Assembly (NCBI GenBank): GCA_030590265.1
Contig: JAUUYW010000107.1
Coordinates: 1-9,568 of the forward strand
Reading direction: 5' to 3'
Length of the DNA: 9,568 nt
Origin: Candidatus Krumholzibacteriia bacterium
GTDB taxonomy: Bacteria > Krumholzibacteriota > Krumholzibacteriia > LZORAL124-64-63
The notes beneath the pieces were generated by a model. That model saw only the letters and a program-made list of their open reading frames with translations, searched no databases and had not been told where the DNA came from. Made by a program: the position numbers and the translations under genes. Position 1 is the stretch's first letter. Each line of letters opens with the position of its first letter. Shown here piece after piece: positions 6,662 through 9,568 of this stretch.

Positions 6662-7417
6662 CTAAGGCAACGCCAGGGTGACCTGGGCGTTACCCGTGCC
6701 TTGGCTGTTAGTGTCTGATGATGAAACAATCAGTGATCTGGCTGATTCGGGAGCGAAGAATTGACCTTCGAAAACACCTGCACCCAAGGAATGCATGACT
6801 ACTGAGGTAGCGTTGGCATTGACCGTGGGAAGACTTCCCGAACCTCCAGTTACCGTCACCATGATGCGGACGATTCGGGTTCGACCAGGATTTTTCAAAA
6901 CTGCAATAGTCAAAGCCGGTGGAGATTCGGGCGCCAGGACCGTCAGCTCTCCTGACGTTCCCGTTCCCGTCAACAAACCACCGTCAGGGTCGGAAAGGAT
7001 GATGTCTTGAAACACCAGCGTGGTCGCGTCATCGGTAGCCCCCTGCATGGTGAAGAACAACTCCGCCAAATCACCTTCATCCGAAGGTAGGCTGCTGGAA
7101 TCGGCAAAATACAGCACGACCCGCAAGTGCCCGGCGGCCACAACCCGTCCTTCGGCAGTCATGCCGGAACCTCGCCCGGTCACGAACAAGCTGTTGAAGG
7201 CAGCCACCTCGGCATCAAAAAATATGTCGGCCTGAATGCCTGCGATGGCGTCTTCATTGGCCAGGCCCAAGATCGCCACAGCAGATTCGCCCGCCGATGC
7301 GGTAGCCGTGGAAAGGCTCAGCGTATTGCCAACAATTTGCCCGCTGGCTGGGATGGCTCCAGCGAAAAAGCCGACCAGAGTCAGCAAAGTTGCTACAATC
7401 CGTGTTTTCAAGCGCAT
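6662..7417 (-). CDS. Secreted cohesin-like domain protein
   Basis: This is a 251-aa exported protein. Residues 1-27 are a Sec signal with cleavage near 'PASGQ'; there is no lipobox. Residues about 31-161 show the order of strands expected of a cohesin: 'ASAGESAVAI', 'IAGIQADIFFDAEV', 'AGHLRVVLYFADSS', 'GDLAELFFTM', 'TTLVFQDIILSD', and closing 'GELTVL'. Cohesins bind dockerins in a calcium-dependent way, and a dockerin is present on the S8 protease of the same operon. Residues 165-251 are a second beta-rich region with no recognised family; there is no C-terminal sorting-like domain. The gene is first in the minus-strand cluster. The start is uncertain: the ATG at 7417 has AGGA 5 nt upstream and is preferred over the ATG at 7423. 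A longer reading from 7525 would put over 30 polar residues before the signal peptide. Confidence 0.85.
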   Translation of the reverse strand: MRLKTRIVATLLTLVGFFAGAIPASGQIVGNTLSLSTATASAGESAVAILGLANEDAIAGIQADIFFDAEVAAFNSLFVTGRGSGMTAEGRVVAAGHLRVVLYFADSSSLPSDEGDLAELFFTMQGATDDATTLVFQDIILSDPDGGLLTGTGTSGELTVLAPESPPALTIAVLKNPGRTRIVRIMVTVTGGSGSLPTVNANATSVVMHSLGAGVFEGQFFAPESARSLIVSSSDTNSQGTGNAQVTLALP

Positions 7418-7422
7418 TTTCA

Positions 7423-7426
7423 TCCT
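7423..7426 (-). promoter_or_regulatory. Ribosome binding site of the cohesin-like gene
   Basis: The minus strand reads AGGA, 5 nt before the ATG at 7417. It overlaps the alternative ATG at 7423, which is therefore the less likely start. Confidence 0.45.
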
Positions 7427-7472
7427 GTCAGGTTCAGGTTTTCGAAGCCTGTGTAACTGGGTAAAATTCGGC

Positions 7473-7524
7473 TGCCAAGGGACACTACTTGAGCAGTTAT
7501 CCCCTGTGATGTATGTTCTTGGCA
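7473..7524. repeat. Inverted repeat TGCCAAG...CTTGGCA in the divergent intergenic region
   Basis: A perfect 7-bp arm, TGCCAAG (7473-7479), is matched by CTTGGCA (7518-7524), with 38 bp between them. The arms flank the candidate operon promoter, and the right arm covers most of its -35. This could be a pair of operator half-sites for a dimeric regulator or simply a chance repeat. The 229-bp region 7418-7646 contains no gene. Confidence 0.3.
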
Positions 7525-7525
7525 A
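7496..7525 (-). promoter_or_regulatory. Candidate promoter of the minus-strand operon
   Basis: The minus strand shows TTGCCA (7525-7520), an 18-bp spacer, and GATAAC (7501-7496). These match sigma-70 consensus hexamers at 5/6 and 4/6. The position, about 80 bp before the cohesin-like start and in a divergent intergenic region, suits the promoter of the operon. The -35 element overlaps an arm of an inverted repeat. Organisms of the FCB group may use a different consensus, so this is tentative. Confidence 0.3.
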
Positions 7526-7635
7526 AAAAATCCCCCATTCAATCTGGTGAAGGTATTACCAATGAAACCAAAAATCGCCTTTTCCGCCATTGGCAGCCCT
7601 TTGATGGGTTGGTCTTGGCCTATCTGGCAAGGTAT

Positions 7636-7639
7636 AAGG
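7636..7639 (+). promoter_or_regulatory. Ribosome binding site of the DUF481-type gene
   Basis: AAGG lies 7 nt before the GTG at 7647 and supports that start. An overlapping TATAAG (7633-7638) looks like a -10 box but is too close to the start codon to be convincing. Confidence 0.5.
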
Positions 7640-7646
7640 TAGTTTT

Positions 7647-8732
7647 GTGAATCATTCCATTGTCCACTCGCCGGAAAGGCTTTTGCCAGCATTGCTGAAA
7701 GTATTGCTGAAAGTATTGCTGACAGTATTCCTAATGCTGACCAGCTGCAACGCCTTGGCTGCCTCCCGGCCCAAAATTGATGTTGTGACCCTGAACAATG
7801 GCGACCGGCTGACCTGTGAAATTCTCGGTTTGAATCGGGGCAAGTTATCCGTAAAACCATCGGGAATGGGCACCGTCGACATTGAATGGAACAGAATTTC
7901 CCGCCTGGAGAGCAGTTTCTGGTACTTGCTGCAATTGAACACCGGAGTCCTGGTGTATGGCCAGATGCCGGACTCTGAACAAGACCATACGCTTTTGGTT
8001 GTGTTCAAGGACAAGATCACCGAAGTCAAAGTCTGGGAGGTGGTGGAAATCACCGCCATTCGCTACAATTGGACCGACAAGTTCTCTCTCTCCCTCGCTC
8101 TTGGATTCAACGCCACCCGCAGCAGCGGCGTATCCCAATTCAATGTTGACGCCAGCACCGCCTACCAGGGCCGCATCCATTCAGGATCCCTGTCATGGGA
8201 CTCCATGGTGACCCATCAGAGTAATGATGACGCCACTGAACGGCACAATGTGGCCCTGCAATACCAGAGACTGGTTTCTGGGGATTGGTGGGGCTATCTC
8301 ACGGCCCAGGGAGACAGCAATGAAGAGATGGGTCTCAAGCTGCGTATCCTGGGTGGTGCAGGCCTGGGATATTACCTTAAAAAAACCAACACCACTCAAT
8401 TCGCGGTTGGAGGTGGACTCAACACAACCCGTGAATGGGCCAGTTCTGAAGAAGTGATTGAAAGCAATCTGGAAGGCAAAATTTACCTGGAATACAGCAT
8501 TTTCATTTTTGACACCCCGGAAACAGACTTAACCATCTCCCTGGCAGGGATGCCTTCGATCACTCACACCCCACGTTTTCGTTATGACATCAACGCGGCC
8601 ATAACCCAGGAGATCTTCAAGGATTTCTTCGTGACCTTGAAGTATTTCGAGAATTATGACAGCGATCCACCTCCAGGCGCCAACATCCAAACGGATCGGG
8701 GCGTGGTTTTCCAAATTGGCTGGTCAAAATAG
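7647..8732 (+). CDS. DUF481-type outer-membrane beta-barrel protein
   Basis: This is a 361-aa protein, read from a GTG with AAGG 7 nt upstream. Residues 1-40 are an export signal with a Leu/Val-rich core; cleavage could be at 'NALAA' or, as a lipoprotein, after 'LTS' at Cys34. Residues 46-92 read 'VVTLNNGDRLTCEILGL', then 'GKLSVK', 'VDIEW' and 'ISRLES', the N-terminal beta module typical of DUF481 (YdiY-like) proteins. From about residue 145 onward there are alternating polar/hydrophobic strands rich in aromatic residues ('FSLSLALGFNATRSSG', 'GAGLGYYLKK', 'RGVVFQIGW'), consistent with a small outer-membrane barrel. The function of this family is poorly defined; in some bacteria members respond to salt or envelope stress. 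The gene is divergent from the protease operon and convergent with acs. Its signal-peptide region carries a 12-bp tandem repeat. Confidence 0.85.
   Translation: MNHSIVHSPERLLPALLKVLLKVLLTVFLMLTSCNALAASRPKIDVVTLNNGDRLTCEILGLNRGKLSVKPSGMGTVDIEWNRISRLESSFWYLLQLNTGVLVYGQMPDSEQDHTLLVVFKDKITEVKVWEVVEITAIRYNWTDKFSLSLALGFNATRSSGVSQFNVDASTAYQGRIHSGSLSWDSMVTHQSNDDATERHNVALQYQRLVSGDWWGYLTAQGDSNEEMGLKLRILGGAGLGYYLKKTNTTQFAVGGGLNTTREWASSEEVIESNLEGKIYLEYSIFIFDTPETDLTISLAGMPSITHTPRFRYDINAAITQEIFKDFFVTLKYFENYDSDPPPGANIQTDRGVVFQIGWSK
7691..7738 (+). repeat. 12-bp in-frame tandem repeat in the signal peptide of the DUF481-type gene
   Basis: Two identical copies of ATTGCTGAAAGT (7691-7702, 7703-7714) are followed by a third with one change (7715-7726) and a fourth degenerate copy (7727-7738). 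Translated, they give 'LLKV' repeats in the hydrophobic core of the signal peptide. Each copy adds exactly four residues, so changes in copy number would keep the frame. Confidence 0.85.
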
Positions 8733-8738
8733 GAGCGA

Positions 8739-8757
8739 TTGATTCCTTCTGAATCAA
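8739..8757. terminator. Possible bidirectional terminator between DUF481-type gene and acs
   Basis: TTGATTC-CTTCT-GAATCAA forms a 7-bp stem with a 5-nt loop, between two convergent genes; the right arm includes the acs stop codon. On the plus strand a run of six T lies 8 nt after the stem, further than ideal. The stem is AT-rich, so the call is weak, but the position fits. Confidence 0.4.
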
Positions 8758-9568
8758 CCCACCAATTTTTTGTGCTCTTCAATCAGCACCTCAACCACCG
8801 ACGGATCCGCCAGAGTTGAAACATCTCCCAGCCCGGTGTATTCACCGGCAGCAATTTTCCGCAAAATTCGCCGCATGATTTTGCCGCTTCGGGTTTTTGG
8901 CAACCCAGACACGATCAGGATGGCATCCGGGGTGGCGATGGGGCCGATCACATGGCGCACCTGTTCTTTCAAAGCTCCCATCAGCTCCACTTCACCGGCA
9001 CCATTGGCATCGACACCACAGATCACGTAAGCAAAAATACCCTGTCCCTTGATTTCATGAGGGAAGCCCACAACCGCAGCTTCGGCCACACTTTCATGAG
9101 CCACCAGGGCACTCTCAACCTCGGCGGTTCCCATGCGGTGACCACTGACGTTGATCACATCGTCCACCCGACCGGTGATCCAGTAATATCCATCTTCATC
9201 ACGACGGCAGCCATCACCCGTAAAGTAATATCCCGGATACTGACTGAAGTATGTTTCAAAGAAGCGGTAATGATCACCCCAAACCGTGCGGGCCTGCCCC
9301 GGCCAGGTTCGTTCAATGCAAAGATTTCCAGACACACCATTGCCTTCAATAACTTTTCCGTCTGGATCCACCAACAGCGGTTTGACGCCGAAGAATGGCA
9401 TGGTGGCCGACCCGGGTTTCATGGGCGTTACACCCGGTATCGGAGTGATCATGATGCCACCGGTTTCCGTCTGCCACCAGGTATCGACAATGCAACACTT
9501 GCCTTTGCCAACCTTTTCGAAATACCACTTCCAGGTTTCGGGACTGATGGGTTCTCCAACGGTTCCCA
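8754..9568 (-). CDS. acs: Acetyl-CoA synthetase, C-terminal 270 residues (5' end off right edge)
   Basis: The enzyme activates acetate to acetyl-CoA through an acetyl-adenylate in the cytoplasm. The frame is open to the window edge, so about 380 N-terminal residues of the usual ~650 are outside. Visible family motifs, in order: 'TVGEPI', the adenylate-binding 'DTWWQTETGG', 'KPGSATMPFFGV', 'WPGQARTVWGDH', 'GDGCRRDEDGYYWITGR', and the hinge/A8 motif 'GRVDDVINVSGHR'. Next come 'ESALVAHESVAEAAVVG' and 'PKTRSGKIMRRILRKIA', which contains the catalytic lysine that is the target of regulatory acetylation in this family. The C-terminus 'LADPSVVEVLIEEHKKL' matches the normal family end. The protein looks intact and conserved. 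It is convergent with the DUF481-type gene, and nothing links it functionally to the protease cluster. Confidence 0.97.
   Translation of the reverse strand, partial: GTVGEPISPETWKWYFEKVGKGKCCIVDTWWQTETGGIMITPIPGVTPMKPGSATMPFFGVKPLLVDPDGKVIEGNGVSGNLCIERTWPGQARTVWGDHYRFFETYFSQYPGYYFTGDGCRRDEDGYYWITGRVDDVINVSGHRMGTAEVESALVAHESVAEAAVVGFPHEIKGQGIFAYVICGVDANGAGEVELMGALKEQVRHVIGPIATPDAILIVSGLPKTRSGKIMRRILRKIAAGEYTGLGDVSTLADPSVVEVLIEEHKKLVG

Noticed and set aside
2567..7417. A true cellulosome or scaffoldin gene cluster
   Set aside because: Only one cohesin-like module is in the first gene, and there are no carbohydrate-binding modules or glycoside hydrolases; the enzymes are proteases.

Overview
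The window looks like a piece of chromosome from an uncultured Gram-negative bacterium with moderate GC, probably in or near the FCB superphylum (Krumholzibacteriota-, Eisenbacteria- or Latescibacterota-like lineages). The evidence is three predicted lipoproteins, a DUF481-type outer-membrane barrel, and secreted enzymes that end in 'FDxRGRRV...GVYxV' FlgD/type-A-sorting-like domains. A dockerin and a cohesin-like module are also present. The phylum is an inference; there is no rRNA or other marker gene here.

Layout: positions 1-7417 are one long run of six minus-strand genes, read from right to left. They are a secreted cohesin-like protein (7417-6662), a TPR lipoprotein (6650-5976), a small lipoprotein that resembles a subtilase prodomain (5963-5361), and a secreted S8 subtilase carrying a dockerin and a C-terminal sorting-like domain (5317-2567). 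Then come a secreted M14 zinc carboxypeptidase with a similar C-terminal domain (2441-897) and a ZU5-like lipoprotein that runs off the left edge (805-<1). The first four genes are separated by only 11, 12 and 43 bp and are very probably one operon. The last two follow after 125 and 91 bp, and a possible internal promoter lies ahead of the carboxypeptidase. At 7418-7646 there is a divergent intergenic region, followed by a plus-strand DUF481-type outer-membrane gene (7647-8732). Convergent with it is the C-terminal 270 residues of acetyl-CoA synthetase (acs, minus strand, cut by the right edge).

How the genes may work together: the six-gene cluster encodes a set of exported proteins with an endopeptidase (S8) and an exopeptidase (M14), which would suit sequential breakdown of extracellular protein. 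The most interesting point is that the operon contains both halves of a cohesin-dockerin interaction. The dockerin is on the protease and the cohesin-like module is on the first gene product, with no cellulosome enzyme in sight. The gene just upstream of the protease encodes a lipoprotein whose C-terminal half aligns by eye with the protease's own N-terminal prodomain, suggesting a membrane-anchored chaperone or inhibitor acting in trans. DUF481 and acs look like ordinary flanking genes. No RNA genes, CRISPR arrays, insertion sequences or attachment sites were seen.
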